From assembly GCA_017454915.1 (NCBI GenBank), contig JAFTCC010000065.1, forward strand, positions 1 through 64,000: a DNA stretch of 64,000 bases, read 5' to 3'. Positions within the stretch are counted from its first letter, which is position 1, and each line of letters begins with the position of its first letter. The stretch is from Paludibacteraceae bacterium (lineage in GTDB: Bacteria; Bacteroidota; Bacteroidia; Bacteroidales; Paludibacteraceae). The position numbers were made by a program, and so were the translations under genes. The notes under the pieces are model-generated. The model did not search any database. It was not told where the DNA came from and saw only the letters and a program-made list of their open reading frames with translations. Shown here one piece after another: positions 1 through 9,512 of this stretch.

Positions 1-292
1 AGCTTCCTTTCCTGAATACATGAAAACTCAACATAATGAAGGTATTGTTGATTTTTCCAAACATTGGGAGGAATATATACGAAAATAATTCTTTTTGTCC
101 CTCGAAGAATAAAGTGTTACTTCGGGGGACAGATGGGGGACTAAATGGGCTAAAATCTGCAAATATCGAAGTTAAAAGTCAAAAATCTGCAAAAATGAAC
201 GAAATTCTTAATGCTTGAAATTATGCTATTTATGAGCTATATTTGCAGATAGTATGCTTTTCTTTGCAAAAAATCACTTTCCCATGCAGAAT
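1..292. other. Intergenic sequence with one 12-bp inverted repeat
   Basis: I see no convincing gene here. A possible 60-codon frame at 36-218 has low-complexity composition and no recognisable domain. Bases 96-107 and 120-131 form a 12-bp inverted repeat (TGTCCCTCGAAG with CTTCGGGGGACA, one T-G pair) around a 12-base loop. It has no following T-tract on either strand, so it is not a standard terminator. The segment AAATCTGCAAA occurs twice (about 153 and 184). The last 20 bases before mnmE hold a degenerate copy of the mnmE 3' end. Confidence 0.5.
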
Positions 293-1651
293 CTACTTTC
301 CGATGCAAAACCTACTGAATATTGTGTGTAAAACCGTATCTGACGTTATTTGGCCGGTTATTTCGCCTATGTGACGATTGCAAAGGCGCAAATCTTCGGC
401 TACCAAGTCCGTAGCAATCCCATTCTTCAAACCGAAAAGCGTGCGGTTTAGCGCCTCGCCGGCTGACCTAAGGCATTGGTAATGACGCTCATTGGTAATA
501 ATCACATCACTTTCAGCTATCTCATTTGCTTTTGACAGGGCAATCAACCGCGCCTTTAGAACGTCAATGTTTACGTCATTTTTGGCTGAAATACATACCG
601 CATTATCGTACTGCTTTTCCAGTTCTGAAATACGATCCGGACCTACCTTGTCAATCTTATTGATGACGTTCAATATCTTGCTTACGGCACCATTAAGCAA
701 GGCTGCTGTCCGCTCGTCGCTCGCATCAATCAGATTGATTACAATGTCTGCTTTCTGTATATGGTGCTTTGTAATCTCAATGCCCAGACGTTCTATCTCG
801 TCCGACGTTTCACGCAGGCCTGCCGTGTCTATAAATCTGAAAAGAACACCATCTATGTTCACCGGAACTTCTATTGCATCGCGGGTTGTGCCGTCTATGT
901 CAGAAACTATTGCACGTTGATCCTCCGCAAGCAGGTTCAGAAGTGTTGATTTGCCTGCATTCGTATTGCCAACTATAGCAACGGGTATTCCATTTTTTAG
1001 GGCATTGCCCAGCCTAAATGAATCAGATAAGCTGGATATCTCACCCTGTAAGCCAACACATGTGTCTATCAAGGTCTTACGGTCAGCAAACTCAACATCT
1101 TCTTCCGAAAAATCAAGCTCCAATTCAAGCAACGCTGACAACTCAACAAGGCGATTATGCAAATCTGCAAGTTTTTCTGATATGCGGCCGCTCATCTGCG
1201 AAATCGCTAATTTATGGCTCATTTTGCTCTGCGAAGCTATTAGGTCTGCTATTGCCTCGGCTTGCGCAAGGTCAAACTTCCCGTTGGCAAAGGCGCGGCG
1301 TGAAAACTCACCGGGCATCGCAAGTCGGGCTCCTTTTGAACACAACAGCCTCAACACCTCTTGCTGGACATACGAAGAACCATGTACGGACACCTCAACA
1401 CTGTCTTCGCCCGTAAAGGAATTTGGATGCCTGAAAACAGACACTAAAACATCATCTACGATTTCGCCATAACAATCCGATATTGTGCCGTAGGTTACCG
1501 TGTGCGTTTTGCGGTCTGAAAGTCTAACGCCAGTGCGATGAGCGCTAAAAACACTGTCAACTATACTTATCGCATCATCGCCGCTCACACGTATCACGGC
1601 TATTGCGCCTATCCCGCGAGCTGTAGAAATTGCACAAATTGTATCATTCAT
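293..1651 (-). CDS. mnmE: tRNA-5-carboxymethylaminomethyluridine(34) synthesis GTPase MnmE
   Basis: This is the GTPase partner of MnmG, which modifies the wobble uridine of certain tRNAs in the cytoplasm. The 452-residue product has the usual family length. The N-terminal tetrahydrofolate-binding domain begins MNDTICAISTARGIGAIAVI. A Ras-like G domain inserted in a helical domain shows G1 GNTNAGKST (about residue 228), G3 DTAGLRET and G4 NKID. The protein ends in CIGK, the C-terminal cysteine motif needed for modification activity. It lies 44 bp downstream of the hydrolase gene on the same strand, so it may be co-transcribed or have its own weak promoter. Identification is secure. Confidence 0.97.
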   Translation of the reverse strand: MNDTICAISTARGIGAIAVIRVSGDDAISIVDSVFSAHRTGVRLSDRKTHTVTYGTISDCYGEIVDDVLVSVFRHPNSFTGEDSVEVSVHGSSYVQQEVLRLLCSKGARLAMPGEFSRRAFANGKFDLAQAEAIADLIASQSKMSHKLAISQMSGRISEKLADLHNRLVELSALLELELDFSEEDVEFADRKTLIDTCVGLQGEISSLSDSFRLGNALKNGIPVAIVGNTNAGKSTLLNLLAEDQRAIVSDIDGTTRDAIEVPVNIDGVLFRFIDTAGLRETSDEIERLGIEITKHHIQKADIVINLIDASDERTAALLNGAVSKILNVINKIDKVGPDRISELEKQYDNAVCISAKNDVNIDVLKARLIALSKANEIAESDVIITNERHYQCLRSAGEALNRTLFGLKNGIATDLVAEDLRLCNRHIGEITGQITSDTVLHTIFSRFCIGK

Positions 1652-1695
1652 AATATCTTAATTCACAATCATTTTAGCTAACTAACAATTGCTAT

Positions 1696-2916
1696 TCACC
1701 GGCCCCATTTATCCAAAAAATCAAATGCTGTTTTCTGCCTGTCAACATCAAACACATGACCGCCTGCAGCCATGACCAAACTCAAACGTTCATGAACATC
1801 ACTATACGCCTTACGCACCACATCAAAAGCGCAATTGACGCTTTCACGTGTGAACAGCACGTCATCATTGCCTTGAATATACATAGCAGGTGTCGGGCTG
1901 CTAATGGCGGCTATATCCCCAAAATCCAAATATTGAGCCAAACGGGGAAAATACATGGTATATGCAGTCTGACCACGAGTAATGTTGTTTCCGTCGACAA
2001 CCAAATCTCTAACATTACCAAGCCAGCACACAGACACTACTGCAGCAAGGCTTCTCGATGCGGCTGCAAGCGTCCAAGCACGAAAAGCTCCATAACTGAA
2101 TCCCATGGCACTGATGCGGTCATCATCAACACATGGTAGGCTGCGGACATACTCAAGCGTACGCAAGTCATCATGCAATGTTATGCCTGCCCACGAATAA
2201 CCCAAATGCAGGAAATTCGACGCGATTGCCTGCTGCTCGACATACCTGCTGCCGCTCTTCGCACCACGCTCTCCGAAATACGGAGCGTCAATTGCCGCTA
2301 CAACATAACCAAGGTGGGCCAACTCATCACCAACATATCTACCACCATAACAACGCTCAACCCACGTTGCGGCATCTAATGCCACTACCGAATCCGAATG
2401 CGTTAGTATGGGTCTTACAACTTTCTCCTTGCCAATGCTAAAATGAGCACCATGGTCATGCATTAAAACTACTGCAGGGTGGGGGACACTATCGTCGGGA
2501 ATTAGCAAATACATGTTTATGCGCTCCCATGATGACAAATTAAGCGATACCTTCTTAACCACATAGCCGTCGCGTTGTTCCTCCATCAATACTTCAGCAT
2601 CAAATTCACAATCTGGCGGAAATGGACCTGCCATTTCCATGAATTTTGTGTGTGCCGCATTCCTCCATGACTCAATCTCACCTACATACTCAGACAACGA
2701 CAGCGTTGGGGCGTTTTCCTGCCGCATTTGCTCATAGTACAGTGGCAAATTATTCTCAAACTCATAGCCCAATGTGCATGGCGCATCATTCTTTCGAGCG
2801 GCTTCAATCTTATTACTTACACTATTTTCCGACATTAACTCATAACAGTTAAATGATAACAATAATATGCCAATATAAATAACTTTTTTCAACATCATAT
2901 TATTTTTTTCTAACAC
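1696..2916 (-). CDS. Secreted alpha/beta hydrolase (dienelactone hydrolase / acetyl-xylan-esterase-like)
   Basis: This 406-residue protein has an N-terminal hydrophobic signal segment (about residues 8-26), so export to the periplasm is likely. The catalytic triad is visible: nucleophile Ser near residue 273 in GFSYGAFRAW, Asp near 352 in GNDDVLF, and His near 387 in AAGGHVFD. The sequence AVVLMHDHGAHFSIGKE fits the oxyanion strand-turn. Related Bacteroidales proteins are often labelled dienelactone hydrolase or acetyl xylan esterase; the substrate cannot be read from sequence. The next gene upstream is an MBOAT O-acyltransferase, so a de-esterification role is possible but only inferred. Starts at 2916, 2898 or 2895 are all plausible; the later ones give a more typical signal peptide. 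Confidence 0.8.
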   Translation of the reverse strand: MLEKNNMMLKKVIYIGILLLSFNCYELMSENSVSNKIEAARKNDAPCTLGYEFENNLPLYYEQMRQENAPTLSLSEYVGEIESWRNAAHTKFMEMAGPFPPDCEFDAEVLMEEQRDGYVVKKVSLNLSSWERINMYLLIPDDSVPHPAVVLMHDHGAHFSIGKEKVVRPILTHSDSVVALDAATWVERCYGGRYVGDELAHLGYVVAAIDAPYFGERGAKSGSRYVEQQAIASNFLHLGYSWAGITLHDDLRTLEYVRSLPCVDDDRISAMGFSYGAFRAWTLAAASRSLAAVVSVCWLGNVRDLVVDGNNITRGQTAYTMYFPRLAQYLDFGDIAAISSPTPAMYIQGNDDVLFTRESVNCAFDVVRKAYSDVHERLSLVMAAGGHVFDVDRQKTAFDFLDKWGR

Positions 2917-2928
2917 GTTCTACTATGA

Positions 2929-2936
2929 CAAAGTTA
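2929..2936 (-). promoter_or_regulatory. Bacteroidetes -7 promoter element for the hydrolase gene
   Basis: TAACTTTG reads on the minus strand 13 bases upstream of the hydrolase start at 2916. It lies in the 67-bp gap after the MBOAT gene, which suggests independent transcription. No clear TTTG -33 element is seen at the right spacing. Confidence 0.5.
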
Positions 2937-2983
2937 TATTCCGAAACGGCATTCATCGTTGACCCAATATGCCATAGCAGCCA

Positions 2984-4927
2984 CTAAAACTGGAAATATA
3001 TGAACGCCTGCAAATCGGATGTGATAAACTGATAAAGCACAAACACTATACATACCACCACAAAAAGCATTATGGGGATTGGCAAAACAGCAAAACAATA
3101 CCGATAACGTCGTTTCAAGCGGTCCGGAAGCCAATGAATCAGCATGCCCAAAATGATTAGTGCGAAAACTTTCCAATACGCAGCACATATATCCGGAACT
3201 ACACCGAGGTTCCATGCACTGCCTATTTGGTTGACCATGTTTTTTGCCGTGTTCCACGCTACTTGGTTCGCGGTTTCTGGGTCAAGATTTGAACCGGAAC
3301 GGAAAAACAAACGAGTAAATGTAATAAAAACAAAAGTCTGTATTACGGCCCACGCCTGACCAGCCTTCGACACTATAGAAATAGCCTTAACCGAGCCAAA
3401 CAATAGGTAGTAAACATATCGTATGACACTACCGGCTGTGATTATCAAAAGCCATACACCGAACAGATTCCACACTGGGGCTGGAAATAGCTCCGCCAAT
3501 GCGAGAACCCCGCCCGTTACCAGCAAAAGTAACAGCATTCGCATGTGCCAGCCCATGTCTTTCCACAATTTGTACACTATCATCCCGATGCCATTCAGAC
3601 CACCCCAAATCATGAAATTCCAACTCGCACCATGCCATAGGCCACCAAGTAGCATCGTTATGAAGGAATTTAGGTTGGCATATAATTTCTTGCGGCGATC
3701 TGGACGCAGCCATGCGGCTAAAAGCACTGACAGAGCTACCGTAAGAATTGCAAGCAAAGCCCACAACGAACCTGTTAAAATCAATGCTATGGCAGCTATC
3801 GTGACAATCCAAAAATATGTGCCAAAACTCGTGCGGCGGTTGCCGCCAAGAGGAATATATAAATAATTCTGAAGCCAACGGCTCAAAGATATGTGCCAAC
3901 GTTTCCAGAACTCATGGGCCGACTGGGCTTTATAAGGTGAGTTAAAGTTTTGAGGCAAAAAGAAACCCATCAGCATCGCTACGCCTATGGCTATGTCTGT
4001 GTAACCCGAAAAATCTGCATACACTTGAAGAGAATAGCCGAATATCGCGGCAAAGTTCTCAAAACCACTAAATAGCAACGGGTTCTCAAATACACGGTCT
4101 ATGAAATTAACTGCTATATAGTCCGACAGTATGATTTTTTTTGCCAAACCGTTCAATATCCAAAATACAGCATACCCGAACTGACGGCGAGTCAAAAAAA
4201 ACGGACGGTACAACTGAGGGATAAAGTCGGAAGCCTTTACTATCGGACCTGCAACAAGTTGAGGGAAAAAACTCACATACAACCCAAAATCCAATATATT
4301 CCTAACGGGTTTAACTTCACCCCGATACACATCTACAATATAACTTATAATCTGGAATATGTAAAAAGAGATACCGACTGGCAGGACTATCCTGTCTACA
4401 GAAAACACTGGACTACCCGCAAGCTCATTGCCGATTAAACCGAAAACATTGAAGACATGCAGGTTGGTGTCAAGCATATCATTCAACATATTGGTGAAAA
4501 AGTACGAGTATTTGAAATAGGCAAGTAGCCCCAAATCAATGCAAACTGACACTATGAGCCAACATTTAGCACATACATCTCCCCACTTCCGCTCAGTTTT
4601 TTTCAGTTCATCGCCCTCATTGCCTGACTTAGCATTTTCGGCTTTGGGCTTATTGCCCTCATCTTCTGACCATTTTAAACTATATATGCGCTTGGCTATT
4701 AAAAAATCAGACAATGTCACAAATAGCAATATCAACAGCGCAAGACCGCTTGTCTTGTAGTAGAAAAAAACACTTACAAAAAACAAAAAGGCATTGCGGA
4801 GCAAACGCTTACGGTGTAGAAGGCTGAATATAGCATATACTATAGCAAAGAACCCCCAAAAATAAAATTGAGTGAACAGTAACGGGGAATTCGGGTCAAA
4901 AGAAAATATGCGAGAAAAAAAATCCAC
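2984..4927 (-). CDS. MBOAT family O-acyltransferase (AlgI/DltB-like)
   Basis: This is a 647-residue polytopic inner-membrane protein of the membrane-bound O-acyltransferase family. Members transfer acyl, usually acetyl, groups to extracytoplasmic polysaccharides. Family signatures are ADFSGYTDIAIG, HEFWKRWHISLSRW followed by LQNYLYIPLGGNR, and GGLWHGASWNF, whose His near residue 432 is the expected catalytic residue. It is longer than typical AlgI (about 470-520). The extra length is a charged cytoplasmic loop near residues 85-115 and additional C-terminal membrane segments. No AlgJ/AlgX-like or SGNH partner is adjacent, only the secreted hydrolase downstream. The acceptor is unknown. Confidence 0.9.
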   Translation of the reverse strand: MDFFSRIFSFDPNSPLLFTQFYFWGFFAIVYAIFSLLHRKRLLRNAFLFFVSVFFYYKTSGLALLILLFVTLSDFLIAKRIYSLKWSEDEGNKPKAENAKSGNEGDELKKTERKWGDVCAKCWLIVSVCIDLGLLAYFKYSYFFTNMLNDMLDTNLHVFNVFGLIGNELAGSPVFSVDRIVLPVGISFYIFQIISYIVDVYRGEVKPVRNILDFGLYVSFFPQLVAGPIVKASDFIPQLYRPFFLTRRQFGYAVFWILNGLAKKIILSDYIAVNFIDRVFENPLLFSGFENFAAIFGYSLQVYADFSGYTDIAIGVAMLMGFFLPQNFNSPYKAQSAHEFWKRWHISLSRWLQNYLYIPLGGNRRTSFGTYFWIVTIAAIALILTGSLWALLAILTVALSVLLAAWLRPDRRKKLYANLNSFITMLLGGLWHGASWNFMIWGGLNGIGMIVYKLWKDMGWHMRMLLLLLVTGGVLALAELFPAPVWNLFGVWLLIITAGSVIRYVYYLLFGSVKAISIVSKAGQAWAVIQTFVFITFTRLFFRSGSNLDPETANQVAWNTAKNMVNQIGSAWNLGVVPDICAAYWKVFALIILGMLIHWLPDRLKRRYRYCFAVLPIPIMLFVVVCIVFVLYQFITSDLQAFIYFQF

Positions 4928-4999
4928 TAATACCTATATCTCTCATTATTTACTATTATTCAACTGGAGCTGCATTTCTCCTTCTTCTGTTTTGCTATG

Positions 5000-5007
5000 C
5001 AAAGTTA
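5000..5007 (-). promoter_or_regulatory. -7 promoter element for the MBOAT gene
   Basis: TAACTTTG on the minus strand lies 72 bases upstream of the MBOAT start. It matches the Bacteroidetes TAnnTTTG element; the -33 element is not obvious. Confidence 0.45.
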
Positions 5008-5126
5008 CAACTTTTTTCCCAAACTCCATACACAACAACGTCTTGCTTCAGACAAGGTGTTTCGTCATGCTGAATTTTAGAGCAAGTAGGGCATTAGATT
5101 TTCCGTTTTTTTAGATGTTTATAAAT

Positions 5127-5162
5127 AAAGTTAAGCACACCATATAAGGCGTGCTTAACTTT
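5127..5162 (-). terminator. Intrinsic terminator after aspS
   Basis: A 15-bp inverted repeat, AAAGTTAAGCACACC with GGCGTGCTTAACTTT (one wobble pair), has a 6-base loop. It begins 16 bases beyond the aspS stop and is followed on the minus strand by a T-rich tail. It separates the fabD-aspS unit from the MBOAT gene. Confidence 0.75.
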
Positions 5163-5178
5163 CAAGTAAGAACTAATC

Positions 5179-6927
5179 TTATTCTTTTACAACGTTTATT
5201 TTCAGTTCGTCAAGCTGAGCAGGTTCAAGCTCTGTTGGAGCATCAAGCATCACGTCACGGCCCTGATTGTTCTTTGGGAAGGCTATGCAGTCCCTGATGC
5301 TGTCCAGACCGGCAAGAAGACTTACATAACGGTCAAGACCATAAGCAAGACCGCCATGGGGAGGCGCTCCATACTTGAATGCATTCATCAAAAATCCAAA
5401 GTTTAGTTGCGCGCGTTCTGGAGTAAAACCTAATATCTCAAACATCTTCTGTTGCAGCTGGCTGTCATGAATCCTTATTGAGCCGCCGCCAACTTCCACA
5501 CCGTTGATTACCATATCATAGGCATTTGCGCGAACTGAACCTGGATCTGTGTCAAGCAGCGGAATGTCTTCGGGTTTAGGCGAAGTGAAAGGGTGGTGCA
5601 TGGCGTAGAAACGCTCATCCTCTTCGCTCCATTCTAACAACGGAAAATCAACAACCCACAAACAAGCGTATTTGTTTTTGTCGCGAAGGCCCAGCTGATT
5701 GCCCATCTCAAGACGCAATTCGCACAGCTGTTTGCGAGTCTTATTGGCATTTTCGCCACTCAATATCAATATTAAGTCACCGGACTCTGCGCCAAAGGCG
5801 GATTTCATTTGTTGAAGGACATCCTGACTATAGAACTTATCTACAGATGACTTCACATTACCGTCTTCTTCAATTCGGGCATAGACAAGACCCTTGGCGC
5901 CTATTTGTGGACGCTTTACATATTCAGTCAATTGATCCAACTGCTTGCGCGTGTAATGGGCTGCACCTTTAGCGCAAATGCCACCTATGTATTCCGCATT
6001 GTCAAATACGCTGAAACCATAGCCCTTTAGAATGTCCATTAATTCGACAAACTTCATGTCAAATCGTATGTCTGGCTTGTCTGAACCATAGTATTTCATC
6101 GCATCGTGCCATGTCATGCGGGGCAGGGTAGGCAAGTCAATACCCTTGATAGTCTTAAATATGTGGCGGCTTAAACCCTCAAACATATTTAGAATATCTT
6201 CTTGCTCCACAAACGACATCTCGCAGTCTATCTGGGTGAATTCGGGTTGACGGTCTGCACGCAAATCCTCATCGCGGAAACACTTCACAATCTGAAAGTA
6301 ACGGTCTATGCCACTTACCATTAGCAACTGTTTCAACGTCTGAGGACTTTGAGGCAAAGCATAAAATTGACCAGGATTCATGCGGCTTGGAACAACAAAG
6401 TCACGTGCGCCTTCGGGAGTCGAGTTCACAAGCACAGGAGTCTCTATCTCCAAGAAACCCTGCTTGTCAAGATAATCCCTCACGGCAATCGTTACCTTAT
6501 GCCGTAACTCCAAATTTTTGCGGACGGCGTCACGTCTTAAGTCCAAATAACGGTATTTCATGCGCAAATCATCCCCACCGTCTGTGTTGTCCTCTATAGT
6601 AAAGGGTGGGGTAATTGCCTCATTTAATACCACAAGCGATGAAACTATGATTTCTATATCTCCTGTGGACATGTTGGCGTTTTTGCTCGTGCGCTCTGCT
6701 ACGCGGCCGGTCGCTTGAAGCACCCATTCGCGACCTGCATGGTTTATTTTATCACATAATTCTGGCTGATCTTGGTCAAATACCAATTGAGTAATGCCAT
6801 AACGGTCACGAAGGTCGCAGAATGTCATTCCGCCCATACGACGGATACGCTGAACCCAACCGGACAAAGTAACAGTCTTACCTGCGTCCGACAACCGAAG
6901 TTCACCGCATGTGTGTGTCCTGTACAT
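5179..6927 (-). CDS. aspS: Aspartate--tRNA ligase
   Basis: This class II aminoacyl-tRNA synthetase charges tRNA-Asp. The 582-residue product is full length. It has an N-terminal OB-fold anticodon-binding domain ([15 protein letters not shown]), class II motif 2 ([18 protein letters not shown]), the bacterial GAD insertion domain and motif 3 ([16 protein letters not shown]). It follows fabD by 33 bp on the same strand and is probably transcribed from the promoter upstream of fabD. Whether it also charges tRNA-Asn cannot be judged here. Identification is secure. Confidence 0.97.
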   Translation of the reverse strand: MYRTHTCGELRLSDAGKTVTLSGWVQRIRRMGGMTFCDLRDRYGITQLVFDQDQPELCDKINHAGREWVLQATGRVAERTSKNANMSTGDIEIIVSSLVVLNEAITPPFTIEDNTDGGDDLRMKYRYLDLRRDAVRKNLELRHKVTIAVRDYLDKQGFLEIETPVLVNSTPEGARDFVVPSRMNPGQFYALPQSPQTLKQLLMVSGIDRYFQIVKCFRDEDLRADRQPEFTQIDCEMSFVEQEDILNMFEGLSRHIFKTIKGIDLPTLPRMTWHDAMKYYGSDKPDIRFDMKFVELMDILKGYGFSVFDNAEYIGGICAKGAAHYTRKQLDQLTEYVKRPQIGAKGLVYARIEEDGNVKSSVDKFYSQDVLQQMKSAFGAESGDLILILSGENANKTRKQLCELRLEMGNQLGLRDKNKYACLWVVDFPLLEWSEEDERFYAMHHPFTSPKPEDIPLLDTDPGSVRANAYDMVINGVEVGGGSIRIHDSQLQQKMFEILGFTPERAQLNFGFLMNAFKYGAPPHGGLAYGLDRYVSLLAGLDSIRDCIAFPKNNQGRDVMLDAPTELEPAQLDELKINVVKE

Positions 6928-6960
6928 TATATTATTATAATTAACGAATGTGAAAATCTA

Positions 6961-7830
6961 TTATAAGGTTTGCACAGTGCTGTCTATCTTTCTTATAAGA
7001 CCTTTCAGCACATCACCAGGACCAAACTCATGAAACTCGGTAGCACCGTCTGCTATCATGTTCCTGACTGTTTGTGTCCATCTTACCGGAGCTGTCAACT
7101 GAGCTACCAAATTTTGCTTTATCAACTCGGCATCCGTTTGAGCATAAGCGTTAACATTCTGATAAATAGGGCATTTGGGAGAATGAAACTCTGTCGCAAG
7201 TATTGCGTTGCGCAACTCTTCGGCTGCTGGCTGCATCAGAGGAGAGTGGAATGCGCCGCCAACTGACAGCTTTATTGCACGCTTGGCGCCTTTCTCCTTC
7301 AGTATTTCGCAAGCGCGGTCTATGCCATTGATTGAACCGGATATAACAACCTGACCGGGGCAGTTGAAGTTTGCCGCTACAACCACTTCGTCTGTTATGC
7401 TATCGCACACATCGTCAACTACTTCATCCGGCAAAGCTATTATCGCTGCCATCGTCGATGGCTCCAGTTCGCACGCTTTTTGCATTGCCTGCGCGCGTGC
7501 AGATACAAGGCGAAGACCATCGTCAAAATTTAGTGCGCCACTTACTACCAATGCGCTGAACTCTCCAAGTGAGTGGCCGGCTACCATGTCAGGTTTGCCG
7601 TCCGAATTTACTATGGCTGATATTACGCTATGTAAAAATACCGCGGGTTGAGTAACTTTAGTTTGGCGCAGGTCTTCGTCTGTGCCTGAAAACATTATGT
7701 CTGTAATACGAAAGCCCAATATCTCATTTGCGCATTCAAAGAGATCGTGGGCTACTTGGTTTGTCTCGTACAGGTCTTTGCCCATACCAACAAATTGGGC
7801 GCCTTGCCCAGGAAATACGTATGCTTTCAT
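6961..7830 (-). CDS. fabD: Malonyl-CoA:ACP transacylase
   Basis: FabD loads malonate from CoA onto acyl carrier protein for type II fatty-acid synthesis in the cytoplasm. The 289-residue protein has the N-terminal FPGQGAQFVGMG motif and the nucleophile Ser87 in GHSLGE. The catalytic His lies in GGAFHSPLM, and a Gln sits in the IYQNVNA region, all as in the family. It has its own promoter with both elements and is transcribed divergently from the O-methyltransferase gene. aspS follows in the same unit. Confidence 0.95.
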   Translation of the reverse strand: MKAYVFPGQGAQFVGMGKDLYETNQVAHDLFECANEILGFRITDIMFSGTDEDLRQTKVTQPAVFLHSVISAIVNSDGKPDMVAGHSLGEFSALVVSGALNFDDGLRLVSARAQAMQKACELEPSTMAAIIALPDEVVDDVCDSITDEVVVAANFNCPGQVVISGSINGIDRACEILKEKGAKRAIKLSVGGAFHSPLMQPAAEELRNAILATEFHSPKCPIYQNVNAYAQTDAELIKQNLVAQLTAPVRWTQTVRNMIADGATEFHEFGPGDVLKGLIRKIDSTVQTL

Positions 7831-7860
7831 TTTTCAGTTTTTTTTGTTTTTTTTCAATTG

Positions 7861-7891
7861 CAAAGGTACGTTTTTTTTTACTATTTACAAA
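7861..7891 (-). promoter_or_regulatory. fabD promoter (TTTG, 19 bp, TACCTTTG)
   Basis: On the minus strand TTTG (7891-7888) is followed after 19 bp by TACCTTTG (7868-7861). This is a near-perfect Bacteroidetes housekeeping promoter, and it predicts a leader of about 25 bases before the fabD start at 7830. Confidence 0.8.
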
Positions 7892-7947
7892 ATACAATAT
7901 AAATGGAATTGATATTATGTTAAATAATAGATCTCTATTTTTTTTGC

Positions 7948-7955
7948 TAACTTTG
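7948..7955 (+). promoter_or_regulatory. -7 element for the O-methyltransferase gene
   Basis: TAACTTTG lies 15 bases before the ATG at 7971 and predicts a very short leader. It rules out longer starts that would begin near 7728, inside the fabD gene on the other strand. No good -33 match is seen. Confidence 0.6.
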
Positions 7956-7970
7956 CAAAAAAAAATAATA

Positions 7971-8609
7971 ATGAACGAACAAATAAACCAATATATCGCA
8001 ACGCATATTGACCCGGAACCTCGATATCTCTATCAAATCTGGAGGGAGACCAACGTCACTCAACTTAACGGAAGAATGGCGTCAGGGCACATACAAGGAC
8101 GAATACTGTCATTATTCTCAAATATCATTAATCCGACTCTTGCTATAGAGATCGGAACATTTACGGGATATTCAGCACTATGCATCGCCGAAGGACTGCA
8201 AGATTCTGGAATACTTCACACTTTTGAGATAGATGACGAGCTTGAAGACGTCATAAAGGATAATTTTGCCAAAACTTCCATATCAAGTAAAATTTCATTG
8301 CATATTGGTGATGCTACGCAATTGATTGGAAATATGCGATTTACCCCCCACTCTATAGATTTCGCGTTTATTGATGCCGACAAGCGTCAATACCTTGAAT
8401 ACTACACGATTTTATTGCCTTTGATGAAAAATCACGGCATAATTATTGCAGACAACACGCTGTGGAGCGAAAAAATAATTGATGATAAAGCTAAAGACGC
8501 TCAGACTATCGCATTAAGAAAATTTAACGACTTCGTGCATAACGACTTGCGAGTCAGCACCACGATACTACCTGTGCGCGACGGAATGACAATTATAAGA
8601 GTGTTATAA
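7971..8609 (+). CDS. Class I SAM-dependent O-methyltransferase (catechol OMT-like)
   Basis: This 212-residue protein belongs to the Methyltransf_3 / caffeoyl-CoA and catechol O-methyltransferase type. The SAM-binding motif I is EIGTFTGYSALCIAEGL. FIDADKRQYLEYY carries the metal-binding Asp, and IIADNTLW is the following conserved segment. I chose the ATG at 7971 because it follows the -7 element directly and matches the family N-terminus. An upstream extension would cross the fabD promoter. The substrate is unknown. It opens a short plus-strand run with the thioesterase, DUF59 and lpxH genes. Confidence 0.88.
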   Translation: MNEQINQYIATHIDPEPRYLYQIWRETNVTQLNGRMASGHIQGRILSLFSNIINPTLAIEIGTFTGYSALCIAEGLQDSGILHTFEIDDELEDVIKDNFAKTSISSKISLHIGDATQLIGNMRFTPHSIDFAFIDADKRQYLEYYTILLPLMKNHGIIIADNTLWSEKIIDDKAKDAQTIALRKFNDFVHNDLRVSTTILPVRDGMTIIRVL

Positions 8610-8639
8610 TACATATAATTTCAACGACTTATATAACTA

Positions 8640-9062
8640 ATGCAGCATCAATTTTTTATAAAAGACATTGTGCGTGATTATGAGTGCGATTTACAAGGAA
8701 TTGTAAATAACGCCATCTACATGCACTACACTGAACACGCTCGGCATGAATTTTTGCGGGTCAATGGCATTAGCTTCTCTAAACTGCATGACGAGGGATG
8801 TGATGCCGTGCTGGCTAAAGCCGAAGTGCAATACAAAAGTTCACTGCGCTCGCAAGACGAGTACATCAGTTGCGTAAGCGTAGCTAAAGACGGACTCCGA
8901 TACGTGTTCTCACATTACATTTACAGAAGCCGTGACAAAGTGCTATGCGTTAAAGCCAAAATGGAAGTCGTGTGCGTAGTCAACGGTACCCTCGCACAAG
9001 GCTACCCTATTATTGACGAATTTATCAATAAAATCAACAACGCGCCTCTTATCGAAATTTAA
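8640..9062 (+). CDS. Acyl-CoA thioesterase, hotdog fold (YbgC/4HBT type)
   Basis: This 140-residue single-domain hotdog protein has the YbgC/4-hydroxybenzoyl-CoA thioesterase signature DLQGIVNNAIYMHYTEHAR. Its Asp precedes GIVNN and is the likely catalytic residue. Such enzymes hydrolyse acyl-CoA thioesters in the cytoplasm. The acyl specificity is not evident. It follows the methyltransferase by 30 bp and precedes the DUF59 gene by 6 bp, so the three are probably co-transcribed. There is no tol-pal locus nearby, unlike ybgC in Proteobacteria. Confidence 0.85.
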   Translation: MQHQFFIKDIVRDYECDLQGIVNNAIYMHYTEHARHEFLRVNGISFSKLHDEGCDAVLAKAEVQYKSSLRSQDEYISCVSVAKDGLRYVFSHYIYRSRDKVLCVKAKMEVVCVVNGTLAQGYPIIDEFINKINNAPLIEI

Positions 9063-9068
9063 TTCATT

Positions 9069-9404
9069 ATGAACGCTGAAGAATTTGAGAATAAACAAAA
9101 ACTTGAAGAAGAGATTGTTAAGATGCTTAAAACGGTATACGACCCGGAAATTCCTGTGTCTATTTATGACCTCGGACTTGTGTACAGAGTAGAACTTAAC
9201 GAGCAATGCGATTCTATTGACATGGATATGACAATGACTGCTCCTAATTGCCCAAGCGCTGAATTCATTATGGAAGATGCAAGACTTAAACTCATGTCCA
9301 TCAATGGAATACAAAATGTCAACATTAACTTGGTTTTTGAGCCTGAGTGGAATAAGGACATGATGAGCGAAGAAGCTAAACTCGAACTCGGATTTGACAT
9401 ATAA
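9069..9404 (+). CDS. DUF59/MIP18 family iron-sulfur assembly protein (SufT/PaaD-like)
   Basis: This 111-residue cytoplasmic protein of the MIP18 family has the hallmarks DPEIPVSIYDLGLVY and TMTAPNCPSAEF. The single conserved Cys is in the second motif. Family members assist Fe-S cluster maturation or metal handling. No suf genes are visible in this window. A short N-terminal Glu/Lys-rich helix precedes the domain. The start is fixed by tight spacing (6 bp) after the thioesterase gene. Confidence 0.85.
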   Translation: MNAEEFENKQKLEEEIVKMLKTVYDPEIPVSIYDLGLVYRVELNEQCDSIDMDMTMTAPNCPSAEFIMEDARLKLMSINGIQNVNINLVFEPEWNKDMMSEEAKLELGFDI

Positions 9405-9512
9405 CGCTTTATCGTTCCATTTAGAACTCTTATCGCTTGTTTCCTAATAATTATAATTTAGCGATATCTATCATTTTTAGTGCTTTAATTGATTTTGACA
9501 TAACAATATTAT

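Noticed and set aside
96-131. Hairpin as terminator of mnmE
   Set aside because: It lies 160 bases past the stop and has no T-tract on the minus strand.
36-218. 60-codon open frame at the left edge
   Set aside because: Low-complexity product, no domain, no promoter, and it contains an inverted repeat; coding is not supported.
951-1472. Long plus-strand frame opposite mnmE
   Set aside because: It is the antisense shadow of a clear GTPase gene and its product resembles no family.
8943-9314. 123-codon minus-strand frame opposite the thioesterase and DUF59 genes
   Set aside because: Spans two well-identified genes on the other strand; composition is that of an antisense frame.
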